DNA from: an uncultured Dialister sp.
Lineage (GTDB): Bacteria; Bacillota; Negativicutes; Veillonellales; Dialisteraceae
Assembly: GCA_934178345.1 (NCBI GenBank)
Contig: CAKPQG010000008.1
Span: 1-64,000, forward strand
Length of the DNA stretch: 64,000 nt
Direction of reading: 5' to 3'
Shown here piece after piece: positions 1 to 8,392 of this stretch. The notes under the pieces were generated by a model. It ran no database searches and had not been told where the DNA came from. It saw nothing but the letters and a program-made list of their open reading frames with translations. A program made the position numbers and the translations under genes. Every line of letters starts with the position of its first letter. Position 1 is the first letter of the stretch.

Positions 1-166
1 TTTTTAGTATAGTTTTTCTTGAAGCTAACTTCAATATTCCGAAATTTATTTTTATCTGAAAGAGGACTATACTGCAGACAGTCAAGGGGAGCGGTGAGAG
101 CTTCCTGTAAAGTAAAAGGGTCAGCTGAGACGCGAAAAACTGGCAGCTGATCGAAGGAGGATTCAA

Positions 167-1069
167 ATGAAAACTGGAGTAGAAAAACTGACCGATGTCA
201 TGGCTCATTTTCTGGGACATACCGCCATCCTTTTGCCGGATGATGTGATCGCGAAACTGGAAGAACTGCGCGACAAAGAGGACCATCCGCTTGCGAAGGT
301 CATTTATCGCACGATGTTTAGAAATCAGATGCTCGCTGAAAAGCTGCAGCGCCCGTCCTGTCAGGATACGGGCGTCCCGCAGTACTGGGTACGCTGCGGC
401 ACCGCATTTCCTTATATCAATGAACTGGAAGACCTGCTGCGCGAAGCCACCATTCAGGCGACCTTTGAGACGCCGCTTCGCCACAACTCGGTCCAGACTT
501 TCGATGAATACAATACAGGCAAGAATGTCGGCAAGGGGACGCCGACGGTCTGGTGGGATATCATCCCCCATTCGGATCAGTGCGAGATCTACACCTACCT
601 GTCCGGCGGCGGCTGCTCGCTTCCCGGCTGTGCGACCGTGCTGATGCCTGGCGAAGGCTATGAAGGCATTGTGAAATTTGTCATGGACCGCATGACTTCT
701 TATGGTCTCAATGCCTGCCCGCCGCTCCTGATCGGTATCGGTGTCGGCACCTCTGTCGAGACAGCAGCGCTGAACTCCAAGAAAGCCCTCATGCGTCCGG
801 TAGACAGCCACAGCGACAATCCAAGAGCTGCCAAGATGGAGAAACTCTTGGAAGATGGCATCAATGCACTCGGCCTTGGACCGCAGGGCATGGGCGGACA
901 CTACTCTGTCATGGGTGTCCATATCGAGAATACCGCACGCCATCCATCCGTCATCGGCTGTGCGCTGAATGTAGGCTGCTGGAGCCATCGCCGCGGTCAT
1001 ATCATTTTCGATAAAGACCTGAACTTTACCACCGATACCCATAGCCATTTCGTATATGAAGAGAAATAA
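167..1069 (+). CDS. ttdA: L(+)-tartrate dehydratase / class I fumarase-type alpha subunit
   Basis: Alpha subunit of an oxygen-sensitive [4Fe-4S] hydro-lyase. With TtdB it should dehydrate L-tartrate to oxaloacetate; related enzymes act on fumarate/malate. The 300-aa product aligns by eye along its length with E. coli TtdA (about 303 aa): N-terminal PDDV, CQDTG, PLRHN, LMP-EGYEG, NACPP and GCWSHRRG are all shared. Three cysteines in the family's cluster-binding positions are seen at residues 65 (CQDTG), 184 (NACPP) and 271 (GCW). The start has a strong ribosome site GAAGGAGGA 4-12 bases upstream. ttdB follows after 15 bases, so the two are an operon. The TtdA-like sequence favours tartrate over fumarate, but substrate cannot be settled by eye. 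Confidence 0.9.
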   Translation: MKTGVEKLTDVMAHFLGHTAILLPDDVIAKLEELRDKEDHPLAKVIYRTMFRNQMLAEKLQRPSCQDTGVPQYWVRCGTAFPYINELEDLLREATIQATFETPLRHNSVQTFDEYNTGKNVGKGTPTVWWDIIPHSDQCEIYTYLSGGGCSLPGCATVLMPGEGYEGIVKFVMDRMTSYGLNACPPLLIGIGVGTSVETAALNSKKALMRPVDSHSDNPRAAKMEKLLEDGINALGLGPQGMGGHYSVMGVHIENTARHPSVIGCALNVGCWSHRRGHIIFDKDLNFTTDTHSHFVYEEK

Positions 1070-1084
1070 GGAAGGGAGACTATC

Positions 1085-1714
1085 ATGGCTGTCATCGTGA
1101 AAGAAGATAAAAAAATCCTGGTTACTCCGATTTCCAGAGAAGATCTGAAAGATATTCATATCGGAGACATTGTGTATCTCTCCGGGGATCTCACCACCTG
1201 TCGTGACGTGGCTCATCGCCGCGTCGTCGAAGAAGGACGGGAGATCCCGGTCGATGTCAGAGACGAGGCCATTCTCCATGCCGGCCCGATCATTCGTCCT
1301 CATGATGACGGGACCTATGAAATGGTCTCCGTCGGTCCGACCACATCCATGCGTATGGAGAAATTCGAGTATGAATTCATCAAAACGACCGGCGTCCGCG
1401 TCATCGTAGGCAAAGGCGGCATGCGCGAAAATACTGAGCGCGGCTGTAAGGAGTTTGGCGCGATCCACTGCGTATTTCCTGCGGGCAATGCCGTCGTCGC
1501 TGCCAAAGAGGTCGAAGAAATCGTCGAGGCCCAGTGGAAGGATCTGGGCATGCCGGAAACTCTCTGGCACTGCCATGTCAAAGAATTCGGCCCGCTGATC
1601 GTATCTATCGATTCGTATGGAAAAAACTACTTCGAAGAAATGAAAGTGGAATACAACAAGAGAAAAGAAAAAGAAATCGAACGTATCAGCAAAGAAGTCG
1701 GATTCATTAAATAA
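1085..1714 (+). CDS. ttdB: L(+)-tartrate dehydratase / class I fumarase-type beta subunit
   Basis: Small subunit that completes the active site of the TtdAB iron-sulfur hydro-lyase. The 209-aa product matches E. coli TtdB (about 201 aa) along its length: TTCRDVAHRR, HAGPI, VSVGPTTSMRME, VGKGGM, FPAG and VKEFGPLIVSID are recognisable. It has a short extra N-terminus (MAVIVKEDKK) and a charged KRKEKEIERI tail. It sits 15 bases after ttdA with an AAGGGAG ribosome site and is followed by a clear intrinsic terminator, so the transcription unit is just these two genes plus whatever lies before the window. Confidence 0.9.
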   Translation: MAVIVKEDKKILVTPISREDLKDIHIGDIVYLSGDLTTCRDVAHRRVVEEGREIPVDVRDEAILHAGPIIRPHDDGTYEMVSVGPTTSMRMEKFEYEFIKTTGVRVIVGKGGMRENTERGCKEFGAIHCVFPAGNAVVAAKEVEEIVEAQWKDLGMPETLWHCHVKEFGPLIVSIDSYGKNYFEEMKVEYNKRKEKEIERISKEVGFIK

Positions 1715-1728
1715 GGAATGCAGGAAAG

Positions 1729-1760
1729 AAAGCCGCAGGCGACAGTCTGCGGCTTTGTGT
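1729..1760 (+). terminator. Intrinsic terminator after ttdAB
   Basis: AAAGCCGCAG and CTGCGGCTTT form a 10-bp stem around an 8-base loop, followed by a short T-rich tract (GTGTTT). Confidence 0.8.
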
Positions 1761-1973
1761 TTCCCTCGCTTGTATGAGAAATGAGAAGTGGTGGTGGCGG
1801 CTTCGCCGAGATCCTTCGACTCAGGCCTTAGCTTTTTTGTTCACCGCTTGACAAACAAGCGACGTTTTCAACCGCTCAGGATGACGAAATGGGCGATGCC
1901 CGAAAGTGGTATTCAAGTCACCAGTCACTTGAGGCTCCTAATCTCTCCACGATCCCTCGTTCCTGCGGCCAAT
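1761..1973. repeat. Intergenic repeat mosaic upstream of tRNA-Ser
   Basis: A heptamer stretch (GAGAAAT, GAGAAGT) is followed by a GGCGGCTTCGCCG module, a rearranged 'AGATCCTTCGACTCAGG ... CGCTCAGGATGACGAAAT' module, GGGCGATGCCCG, and short CCAGTCACTTGAGGCTCCTAAT units. All recur elsewhere in the window. No gene is seen. Confidence 0.75.
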
Positions 1974-2002
1974 TTGACATTTTCACCCATTTCCCCTATA
2001 AT
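1974..2002 (+). promoter_or_regulatory. Consensus promoter for tRNA-Ser
   Basis: TTGACA at 1974-1979, a 17-base spacer and TATAAT at 1997-2002, 11 bases before the tRNA. Confidence 0.85.
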
Positions 2003-2013
2003 ACTATCATTAT

Positions 2014-2103
2014 GGAAGGGTGTCCGAGTGGTTGAAGGAGGCGGTCTTGAAAACCGTTAACCTTGCAAGAGGTTCATGGGTTCGAATCCCATCCCTTCTG
2101 CCA
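2014..2103 (+). tRNA. tRNA-Ser(UGA)
   Basis: The 90-base cloverleaf starts GGAAGGGTG, has anticodon TGA in the loop of CTTGAAA, a long variable arm typical of serine tRNA (AACCTTGCAAGAGGTT), a T arm GGTTCGAATCC and an encoded CCA end. Acceptor arms GGAAGGG/CCCTTCT pair with one G-U. Confidence 0.95.
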
Positions 2104-2134
2104 GAATTATATTCGCGGGAAGCCGCGGTTTCAG

Positions 2135-2178
2135 AAAGCACTGATTGATGAGCGGCGCGCTCGTCGGCAGTGCTTTTT
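2135..2178 (+). terminator. Intrinsic terminator after tRNA-Ser
   Basis: AAAGCACTG and CAGTGCTTT pair, with an inner GAGCGGCGCGCTC hairpin, followed by TTT. Confidence 0.7.
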
Positions 2179-2490
2179 ATAGTTAGGAATTAGGAATTAG
2201 GAATGGTGGTGGCGGCTTCGCCGCAATTTATGGGGCGATGCCCGCTGGTATCATTCAAAACTTAAGGAAACACTGATTCAATCTGACTCTGCGATTGAAT
2301 CAGCGTTTCCTTAAACCATTGGCACAAATTATCAAACAACCAACAATGCGGTGGTTTCAAATTGAGTAGGGAAGGGGGAAATAGGGTGTGCCTAATCCCT
2401 AGCTACTAATCCCTAGCTACTACTTCCCCAGTCACCAGTCACTCCTAATCCCTAGTCCCCAGTCACTCATTTTCACAAAAGGAGTCTTTC
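2179..2490. repeat. Intergenic repeat mosaic before the YitT gene
   Basis: Contains GGAATTA heptamers, a GGTGGTGGCGGCTTCGCCGC / GGGCGATGCCCG module, the palindromic copy at 2262-2314, and CTAATCCCTAGCTA and AGTCACC heptamers ending just before the YitT ribosome site. No coding sequence is visible. Confidence 0.75.
2262..2314. repeat. Palindromic repeat, AAGGAAACGCTGATT family, copy 1
   Basis: TTAAGGAAACACTGATTCAATC and its near-perfect reverse complement surround a short spacer (one mismatch in the stem). Five further copies are at 4627, 9497, 14242, 44693 and 60709. Confidence 0.85.
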
Positions 2491-3351
2491 ATGTACCTAT
2501 TCCATCGGCATATCGACCTTGCAAGCGAATTGAAGAAAGCCGTCGGGCTGGCCGTGGGCGCAGCCATCTACTCGGCGGGCCTCAATCTTTTCCTGATCCC
2601 GAATGACATCATCGACGGCGGCGTCACCGGTATTTCCCTCCTCGTGCAGGCGCTGACAGGCATTCCCTTCAGTGTACTCATCGTTCTTTTGAATCTGCCC
2701 TTTTTCTACATCGGTTATCGGCGGCTCGGGGCGCGGCTGGCGCTGTCTTCGACCTTTGCGATCGTCGTCCTCTCGCTCTGCTCATCCTATTTCGAGACGC
2801 TGAAGCCTGCGACGTCGGATCCTTTCCTCTCGACGATCTTTGGCGGCATCATCATCGGTATCGGTGTCGGCATTGTCATCAAGAGCGGCGGCTCGACCGA
2901 TGGCACGGAAATCATGGCGATCTGGATGGATAATAAATTTCCTTTCTCCGTGGGCGAGATCATCATGTTTTTCAATTTCTTCATCCTTGGTGCGGCCGGC
3001 TTCGTCTTCAGCTGGAACAGTACGATGTATTCCCTCATCGCGTACTTCATCTGCTCGCGCATGATCGATGCGGTCTCGACGGGCCTCGACTCTTCGAAGG
3101 GCGTCTTCATCGTGACGACATCCTACGATGCAGTGTCAGATGCGATCGTTCATGATATGCATCGCGCTGTCACCCGCCTGCACGGACAGGGGGGCTTCCT
3201 GAAGGATGACAAGGATGTCCTCTACTGCGTCGTGAGCCGTCTGGAGATCACCAAGCTGAAACAGGTCGTTCACCACATCGATGCTTCGGCCTTCCTTTCC
3301 GTCTTCGATGTGCAGGAAGTCCAAGGGGGACTGGTGAAGGGGAAGAAGTAG
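2491..3351 (+). CDS. YitT family membrane protein (DUF161/DUF2179)
   Basis: Integral membrane protein of 286 aa. The first about 200 residues hold five or six hydrophobic segments with family motifs: LIPNDIIDGGVTGIS, GGIIIGIGVGIVIKSGGSTDGTEI and the S-x-G-x-DSSKGV turn. The last about 80 residues form the soluble DUF2179 domain (KGVFIVTT ... LHGQGGF ... LYCVVSRLEI). Function in the family is not established; transport or sensing roles have been suggested. Ribosome site AAAGGAG lies 7 bases upstream. The stop TAG is followed immediately by heptamer repeat (TGACTGG). Confidence 0.88.
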   Translation: MYLFHRHIDLASELKKAVGLAVGAAIYSAGLNLFLIPNDIIDGGVTGISLLVQALTGIPFSVLIVLLNLPFFYIGYRRLGARLALSSTFAIVVLSLCSSYFETLKPATSDPFLSTIFGGIIIGIGVGIVIKSGGSTDGTEIMAIWMDNKFPFSVGEIIMFFNFFILGAAGFVFSWNSTMYSLIAYFICSRMIDAVSTGLDSSKGVFIVTTSYDAVSDAIVHDMHRAVTRLHGQGGFLKDDKDVLYCVVSRLEITKLKQVVHHIDASAFLSVFDVQEVQGGLVKGKK

Positions 3352-3494
3352 TGACTGGTGGCTAGTGACTAGGGATTAGGAGTGACTAGTGACTGGCATG
3401 CCAGCTCATGGCACCGCCCCCGTTGAACCCATAGAACCCATAGAACCCGCAGAACCTGTTGAACCTGTTTGAAACCGTTGAACCTTTTCCACTA
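3352..3494. repeat. Heptamer and GAACCC repeats
   Basis: GTGACTGGTGGCTA-type heptamers start at the YitT stop codon, followed by GGGATTA and a run of GAACCC/GAACCTG units that leads into the next promoter. Confidence 0.75.
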
Positions 3495-3523
3495 TTGTCG
3501 CTTTCCCGTCATCCTGCTATACT
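3495..3523 (+). promoter_or_regulatory. Promoter for VOC protein and tcdA
   Basis: TTGTCG, 17-base spacer, TATACT, 34 bases before the start codon. Confidence 0.7.
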
Positions 3524-3557
3524 AAAATCATCCAACTTATAGAAAAGGAGAGTAATT

Positions 3558-3929
3558 ATGAAATTTCTATTTAACCATCAAAATTTCAATGTGCTTGATC
3601 TTGAGAAGAGCATTGCCTTTTATGAAGAAGCGCTGGGACTTACGGTGAACCGTACTTACAAAGCTTCTGACGGCTCCTTTATCCTGACGTACATGGGGGA
3701 CATGGCGACGGGCTTCCAGCTCGAACTCACATGGCTGCGCGACCGCAAGGAAGCGTACAATCTGGGGGACAATGAATTCCATCTGGCTTTCGAGGTGGAC
3801 AATATGCAGGAAGCGTACAAGAAGCACAAAGCCATGGGCTGCGTGTGCTATGAGAACAAGGATATGGGCATCTACTTCATCAATGATCCGGACGGATACT
3901 GGATCGAGATTATCCCGGGAGGACATTGA
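3558..3929 (+). CDS. VOC family protein, lactoylglutathione lyase-like
   Basis: A 123-aa vicinal-oxygen-chelate fold protein made of two beta-alpha-beta-beta-beta modules. Four residues match the GloA metal ligands: H7, E56 (LELTW), H75 (FHLAFEV) and E117 (YWIEII). Glyoxalase I converts the hemithioacetal of methylglyoxal and a thiol to a thioester; the thiol used here is unknown. Ribosome site AAAGGAG. Its stop codon overlaps the tcdA start by one base (TGATG), so the two are translationally coupled, although no functional link is obvious. Confidence 0.85.
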   Translation: MKFLFNHQNFNVLDLEKSIAFYEEALGLTVNRTYKASDGSFILTYMGDMATGFQLELTWLRDRKEAYNLGDNEFHLAFEVDNMQEAYKKHKAMGCVCYENKDMGIYFINDPDGYWIEIIPGGH

Positions 3930-4630
3930 TGGATCCGATATTTACCAGAACCGCCCGCATCATAGATGAGAAGGGCATCGAGTGCCTCCAGGCCAAGACG
4001 GTCGCGGTCTTCGGCATCGGAGGTGTCGGTTCGTATGCGGCAGAAGCACTTGTGAGAGCGGGCGTGGGACACCTTATTTTCATCGATAAGGATGAAGTGG
4101 ATATCACAAATCTGAACCGCCAGCTGGTCGCTGACCTCACGACCATCGGAAAAAATAAAGCGGAAGTCATGGTATCGCGTGCGCACCTCGTGAATCCGGC
4201 CTGTGATGCGAAAGCCATGCCCATTTTCTATCGCCCCGGAGATGAAGACTTCATCAGAAATCTCCACGCTGACTATATCATCGATGCCATCGATGATGTG
4301 CCGGCGAAGATTTCCATCGCGGAAGTCTGCTGGAAGCTGAAGATACCGGAAATCTCTTCCATGGGGACGGGCAACCGTCTGCGGCCGGAGATGCTGCAGA
4401 TCGCGGACATCAATAAGACCTCTGTCTGCCATCTGGCCCGCAAGATGAGAAAAGAGCTGAAAGATCGCCGCGTGAGAAAGCTCACGGTCGTCTATTCGAA
4501 AGAGCTCCCGCACAAGCCCGTCGGCGAAGGTCACGCTCCCGGCTCCACCTCCTTCGTCCCGCCCGTTTCCGGCATGATGATGGCAGGCTATGTCGTGCGC
4601 GCGCTGCTGAAAGAAGCAGGGATTGGTTAA
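3929..4630 (+). CDS. tcdA: tRNA threonylcarbamoyladenosine dehydratase (TcdA)
   Basis: E1/ThiF-like ATP-dependent enzyme of 233 aa that cyclises t6A37 to ct6A in ANN-reading tRNAs. Visible marks: the nucleotide-binding loop GIGGVGS at residues 29-35, an acidic strand end IDKDEVD near 53, NLNRQ after it, and the C-terminal PGSTSFVPPVSGMMMAG signature of the TcdA/CsdL branch. A TTG codon directly precedes the ATG, but the ATG at 3929 has the better spacing to GGGAGGA and is chosen. No terminator follows; a palindromic repeat does. Confidence 0.88.
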   Translation: MDPIFTRTARIIDEKGIECLQAKTVAVFGIGGVGSYAAEALVRAGVGHLIFIDKDEVDITNLNRQLVADLTTIGKNKAEVMVSRAHLVNPACDAKAMPIFYRPGDEDFIRNLHADYIIDAIDDVPAKISIAEVCWKLKIPEISSMGTGNRLRPEMLQIADINKTSVCHLARKMRKELKDRRVRKLTVVYSKELPHKPVGEGHAPGSTSFVPPVSGMMMAGYVVRALLKEAGIG

Positions 4631-4707
4631 GGAAACGCTGATTCAATCGCAAAGTCAGATTTTACAAGAATTTTTATACATAGCTTCGTCATAACCTTCC
4701 TTAAATA
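4627..4707. repeat. Palindromic repeat, AAGGAAACGCTGATT family, copy 2 (long form)
   Basis: Overlaps the tcdA stop. TTAAGGAAACGCTGATTCAATCGC is followed by a tail TTTTTATACATAGCTTCGTC ending CCTTCCTTAAATAG, which is shared with the copy at 14242. It is followed by a CGGCGAAGCCGCCACC module. Confidence 0.8.
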
Positions 4708-4773
4708 GCTCGCTATTCGCGGCGAAGCCGCCACCTTCATTCCTCATTCCTCATTTCAAAGGAGGCTCCATTC

Positions 4774-5388
4774 ATGATCACTGAAATCCATCATCCTGAC
4801 TGGCTCACGCTGGACGTGGGCGGGGAGGCTGTCCTTGGCTATAACCAGGAATGGTATCCGCAGGAGAGACAGCGTCTGGCGGGTTGCGGGCCTACGGTCG
4901 GTGCTATGATGGCCGCCTATCTGGAAAAGAAAGAGTGGAAGACGCCGGTGAAAGACCGAGAGGCTGTACTTTCCGTGATGCTTTCCATGTGGCAGTACGC
5001 GACGCCAAGGATGCACGGCCTCTACAAGACACGCTGGCTGAAGGAAGGCCTCGCGGAGTATCTTTCAAAGAAAGGCCTCTCCGGCGTCGTAGAGTCGCTC
5101 TCTGTACCATCTATCCGCATCCTTGCGCCAAAGCCGGAAAGGGTCGTCTCCTTCATCAGAGAGGGCCTTTTGGCGGACTGCCCCGTGGGATTTTTGAATC
5201 TTCACAGCGGAGACGAGCCCATTCCCTATCACTGGCACTGGATGCCCATCGCAAAGATGGAAGAAACCAAAGAGGGGACTTTCTGCACCCTTTGGGATGA
5301 GGGGAAGGCCCATCGATTCTGCCTCGAGGGCTGGCTGAAAAAGACCAAATTCGGCGGAGGATTTGTCAGAGTGATGGCGGGGGACTAG
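4774..5388 (+). CDS. Hypothetical protein, C39-like cysteine-peptidase fold
   Basis: A 204-aa soluble protein without signal peptide. GCGPTVGAMMAAYL (C38) matches the catalytic cysteine motif of C39-like peptidases. A later PYHWHWMP (H153/H155) and LWDEG (D175) could supply histidine and aspartate. The fold assignment is inference from these motifs; substrate is unknown. Start chosen from AAAGGAGG 8 bases upstream. The protein ends VMAGD with its TAG stop inside a heptamer repeat (GGGGACTAGTGG), so its last two codons are repeat-derived. Confidence 0.7.
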   Translation: MITEIHHPDWLTLDVGGEAVLGYNQEWYPQERQRLAGCGPTVGAMMAAYLEKKEWKTPVKDREAVLSVMLSMWQYATPRMHGLYKTRWLKEGLAEYLSKKGLSGVVESLSVPSIRILAPKPERVVSFIREGLLADCPVGFLNLHSGDEPIPYHWHWMPIAKMEETKEGTFCTLWDEGKAHRFCLEGWLKKTKFGGGFVRVMAGD

Positions 5389-6002
5389 TGGCTAGTGGCT
5401 AGGAATTAGTAGCTAGGGATTAGGGATTAGGAGCCTCAAGTGACTAGTGACTTGTGACTAGTGACTGGTGACTGGCAGCTAGGGATTAGTAGCTAGGGAT
5501 TAGGTTTGCGATACGATAAAGTCGCTAATTTCAAACTTCCGCGGCGCTTCTGTTTTTTATGCGCCGCACCACCCCCCCGTTGAACCCTCTGAACCTGCCG
5601 AACCTCTTTCGCACGCAATCAAAGGACGGCAAGCCTCATGGGCTAACCCTGAAGTTTGAAAGCAGGGATGATTAGTAGCTAGGGATTAGGGATTAGGAGC
5701 CTCAAGTGACTAGTGACTTGTGACTAGTGACTGAAATGCCACCTTTGGGCATTGCCACTATTTATACTCCGCGGCGCATTTCGTCATCCTGAGCGGAGTG
5801 AAATGTCGGATGTTCGAGCATGTAAAGGCGGAACAGTGAGAACTGAGTCGAAGGATCTGGCGTCGCACCACCATTTCGCATTTCTCATTTCTAATTTCTC
5901 ATTCAAGCGAGGCTTTCATCCGCAATCCATGGGCGTCCCGCCCAAAGGGCTAACCCTGAACCCTGAACCCTTTATCCATCATATTCCAAAGGAGGATTTC
6001 CT
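5389..6002. repeat. Intergenic repeat mosaic (614 bp)
   Basis: In order: GTGGCTA/GGGATTA/GTGACTA heptamers from the stop codon to about 5510; a CCGCGGCGCTTC...ATGCGCCGCACC module near 5540; GAACC units; a GGGCTAACCCTGAA module near 5640; more heptamers to 5735; the CGTCATCCTGAGCGGAGTG...GAGTCGAAGGATCT module at about 5780-5865; ATTTCTC heptamers; and a second GGGCTAACCCTGAACCC stretch. No gene is supported. Confidence 0.8.
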
Positions 6003-6479
6003 ATGAAAAAACTGTTCGCAATGGCACTGATTTCTGCACTGGCTCTGCCGGGCGTTGCCATGGGAGCAGCCAAGCTGCCTGCTCCGGAAAAAATGCTGAA
6101 TGATTACAGCCGTTATGCCGTGGTCTACACCAGCGATGAAGAGCGCGTCTATGTGGATACTGAAACCATAGAGCGTGATCCGGCGAACGCTGGCGATCTG
6201 CCGATCATCCGCGGAACTCTCTACGCGGAAGTGTACAAAGACCCGCTCACCTACCCGGACTTCGGCAATTACCGTATGGTCGACTACATTTTCGAGTATG
6301 AAACCGCTGTCGGCGCTGACCAGTACGGTCGTGACATCAAGTACCGCATCCTGAACAAACTTCAGGGAGTTTATACCCCTGACGGCAAACCGGCGCAGTA
6401 TAATGGCCGTCACGATGAACCTGCGGACGAAGCGGAAGATATTTATGTGGCGATGTATCGGCTGTCGAAAAATTATTAA
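6003..6479 (+). CDS. Secreted hypothetical protein
   Basis: A 158-aa protein with a clear signal peptide (MKKLFAMALISALALPGVAMGA, cleavage near residue 22). The mature part is acidic and rich in Tyr/Asp (YVDTETIERD, IRGTLYAEVYKDPLTYPDF, DYIFEYETAVGADQYGRDIKYRI) and looks like a small beta-rich domain. I do not recognise a named family. Ribosome site AAGGAGG 7 bases upstream. It is flanked on both sides by repeat mosaics and appears monocistronic. Confidence 0.75.
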   Translation: MKKLFAMALISALALPGVAMGAAKLPAPEKMLNDYSRYAVVYTSDEERVYVDTETIERDPANAGDLPIIRGTLYAEVYKDPLTYPDFGNYRMVDYIFEYETAVGADQYGRDIKYRILNKLQGVYTPDGKPAQYNGRHDEPADEAEDIYVAMYRLSKNY

Positions 6480-6709
6480 GGAGGGGAGTGGCTGGTGACT
6501 AGTGACTAAGAAATATCAGATCATCTCGTATCGTCATTGAAAGCGTTGCCGAGAAATCTTTGTCATTCGCGGTCAAACGGTCGATGCTTGGAACTTCCAA
6601 ACGGGAAACCTGATATCCACTAACTTTCGGGCATCGCCCCATATATATTCTCGGCGAAGCCGCCACCACCATTTCTCATTTTCCCCCTAAACCCTCCATT
6701 CCTTTTCCA
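6480..6709. repeat. Repeat modules upstream of the metallo-hydrolase gene
   Basis: A short heptamer run, then the module CGTATCGTCAT...GAGAAATCTTTGTCATTCGC with its extension AAACGGGAAACCTG, then GGGCATCGCCCCATATATAT and CGGCGAAGCCGCCACCACC. Confidence 0.75.
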
Positions 6710-6738
6710 TTTACAAATTTCGTCTCTCGCTATATAAT
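6710..6738 (+). promoter_or_regulatory. Promoter for the metallo-hydrolase gene
   Basis: TTTACA, 17-base spacer, TATAAT. The start codon is about 155 bases downstream, so there is a long leader. Confidence 0.8.
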
Positions 6739-6763
6739 AGAGGAAACTTCACTTATCGAGCAG

Positions 6764-6799
6764 AGAAGCCATGAGACATGTCTTTTGGCTTCTTTTTTT
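6764..6799 (+). promoter_or_regulatory. 5' leader hairpin with T-run (attenuator-like)
   Basis: AGAAGCCA pairs with TGGCTTCT around an inner AGACATGTCT palindrome, followed by seven T. It lies 25 bases after the -10 box and 94 bases before the start codon, so it would sit at the 5' end of the mRNA and looks like an intrinsic terminator. Confidence 0.65.
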
Positions 6800-6892
6800 G
6801 TTTATGGATCCCTTGCAAGGGGAGCTTTGATGCCATCTGATTCTGTGATGGGATCAGTGCTTTTCGGGGATCTCTTCTTAGGGGAGAACAAC

Positions 6893-7966
6893 ATGCAGCT
6901 CTACATTGCGGGCGGCTGCGGCGACCAGGGCCGCAACTGCTTCTATATCGAAGGGGATCGGCATGCCTTCATCGTAGACGCGGGGACGTCGACTGACGGG
7001 CTGGACCGTCTGCCCGACCTGTCACCGGAAATGATTCGCCGCGCGGAATACCTTTTCGTGACCCATTCTCACAAAGACCACACGGGCGCGATCGAATATC
7101 TGGAAAACAATGGCTTCACCGGGCCCGTCCTGATGTCAAACCAGACATACCAGCAGATCCACTACAAGCCGAAGAATACCATGATCCTTGACTCCACTGC
7201 GCCTGAGCTTTCTTTGGACGGCGAGCTCTCTCTCCGCTGGGGGCGGACGGGACACTGTGCCGGCGCTGTCTGGTACTACATCACCGTGGATGGGAAGCGT
7301 CTCTTTTTCTCCGGTGACTATCGGGAGAATGACACCTTCTACCGCTGCGATGCCGTTCGCGGCCTTACGGCGGATCTGGCTGCCATCGACTCCGCCTACA
7401 GCCGCATGGATCGGGCAGAGGATATGAGAAAAGCCGTCGCAGACGCGGCCAAAGACGCACTGGCTGCGTCGGCTCCGCTCCTCTTGCCGGTACCCTCCTA
7501 CGGCCGCGGACTCTCCATGGCGATGCTCTTCTACCGGATCTTTGGTGAGGCGCATCCCATCCATATGTCCGCGAAGCTTCGTGACCAGTGGCTGCGCATC
7601 GGGCATCGAAGCTATTTTGTTCACGAAGAAATCCCAAGCTATCCCTTCGAGATCTTCAGGCCGTGGGATGAAACATCTCTGGAAGACGGACATATCTATT
7701 TCCTGACCGATGCCCAGCTTTCCAAGGCGAAGAGCCGCCAGCTCATCGACAGGCATCCCGAGCTCTCCGTCCTCATGACCGGCAGCCTTCACGGCTACGG
7801 CAAGGCAAAGTCCTATTACGAGTCCGGCCGCGCGGCCTTCGTCCTCTGGCCGAACCACCTGACAAAGCAGGAAACGGCGGATCTTGCAGCGGCGAATGAG
7901 TTCTCCCTCGTCGTTCCTTTTCACAATCCAAAAGAAAAGCCGGAAACAGATGTGTATAGTTTTTAG
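6893..7966 (+). CDS. Metallo-beta-lactamase fold hydrolase, beta-CASP-like
   Basis: A 357-aa metallo-hydrolase. The zinc motif HSHKDH (H58, H60, D62, H63), GHCAGAVWY (H121) and FFSGDYREN (D142) are the MBL metal-ligand motifs. The C-terminal half has PVPSYGRGLSMAML and LMTGSLHGYGKA, resembling the inserted beta-CASP domain of RNase J/CPSF-type nucleases, though the final histidine motif is not clear. A nuclease role is therefore a guess. The frame is open 108 bases further upstream, but ATG 6893 has the GGGGAG ribosome site. The stop TAG abuts a long heptamer array. Confidence 0.8.
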   Translation: MQLYIAGGCGDQGRNCFYIEGDRHAFIVDAGTSTDGLDRLPDLSPEMIRRAEYLFVTHSHKDHTGAIEYLENNGFTGPVLMSNQTYQQIHYKPKNTMILDSTAPELSLDGELSLRWGRTGHCAGAVWYYITVDGKRLFFSGDYRENDTFYRCDAVRGLTADLAAIDSAYSRMDRAEDMRKAVADAAKDALAASAPLLLPVPSYGRGLSMAMLFYRIFGEAHPIHMSAKLRDQWLRIGHRSYFVHEEIPSYPFEIFRPWDETSLEDGHIYFLTDAQLSKAKSRQLIDRHPELSVLMTGSLHGYGKAKSYYESGRAAFVLWPNHLTKQETADLAAANEFSLVVPFHNPKEKPETDVYSF

Positions 7967-8392
7967 GTGACTAGTGGCTAGTGACTGGTGACTAGTGGCT
8001 AGTGACTGGTGACTAGTGGCTAGTGGCTAGTGACTGGTGACTAGTGGCTAGTGACTAGTGACTGGTGACTGGTGACTAGTGGCTAGTGGCTAGTGACTAG
8101 TGACTAGAGATTAGGAGTGACTAGTCACTAGCGGATATCAGACTCTCTCGTATCGTCATTTCGAGCGGCAGTGAGAAATCTTTGTCATTTGCGGTCGGGC
8201 GGATGATGCCAGGGAAACGCTGAGGTCAAGAGAGTTTCAGGCGCTGCTTCTGTATACTTGTGGCGAAGCCGCCTTAACCCGCTCAACCCGTTGAACCTGC
8301 AGGACACGTTTTCTCCCCTTCCCCTCGCATGTTATAATAGAAATAGAAGAAAACAGGGAGTGATCCCTTCGTCATAGAAAGGCGGGATACAT
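7967..8392. repeat. Longest GTGACTA/GTGGCTA/GTGACTG heptamer array, then modules
   Basis: From 7967 to about 8125 the sequence is almost entirely heptamers of form GTGRCTR in a repeating order. Then follow the CGTATCGTCATTTCGAGCG...GAGAAATC module, a degenerate GGCGAAGCCGCC piece, GTTGAACC units and a promoter-like TATAAT at 8333-8338. Confidence 0.85.
8355..8368 (+). promoter_or_regulatory. 5' leader hairpin of the usp gene
   Basis: AGGGA-GTGA-TCCCT, a 5-bp stem 16 bases after the TATAAT box at 8333-8338. Confidence 0.5.

Noticed and set aside
167..1714. Calling ttdAB a plain fumarase
   Set aside because: Both subunits follow E. coli TtdA/TtdB more closely than FumA-type sequence by eye; fumarase activity remains possible but the tartrate call is preferred.
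5752..6006. An 84-aa frame and other small frames inside repeat mosaics (1788-2060, 28836-29030, 58602-58817, 62377-62568)
   Set aside because: Composition is translated repeat (for example PEPRTPNPEPRTPN), and no ribosome sites are present.
6785..6892. Longer start of the metallo-hydrolase
   Set aside because: It would begin inside the leader hairpin; GGGGAG precedes ATG 6893, and the fold starts there.
7966..8130. CRISPR-like array of short repeats
   Set aside because: Units are 7 bp and contiguous with no spacers, and no cas genes are present.
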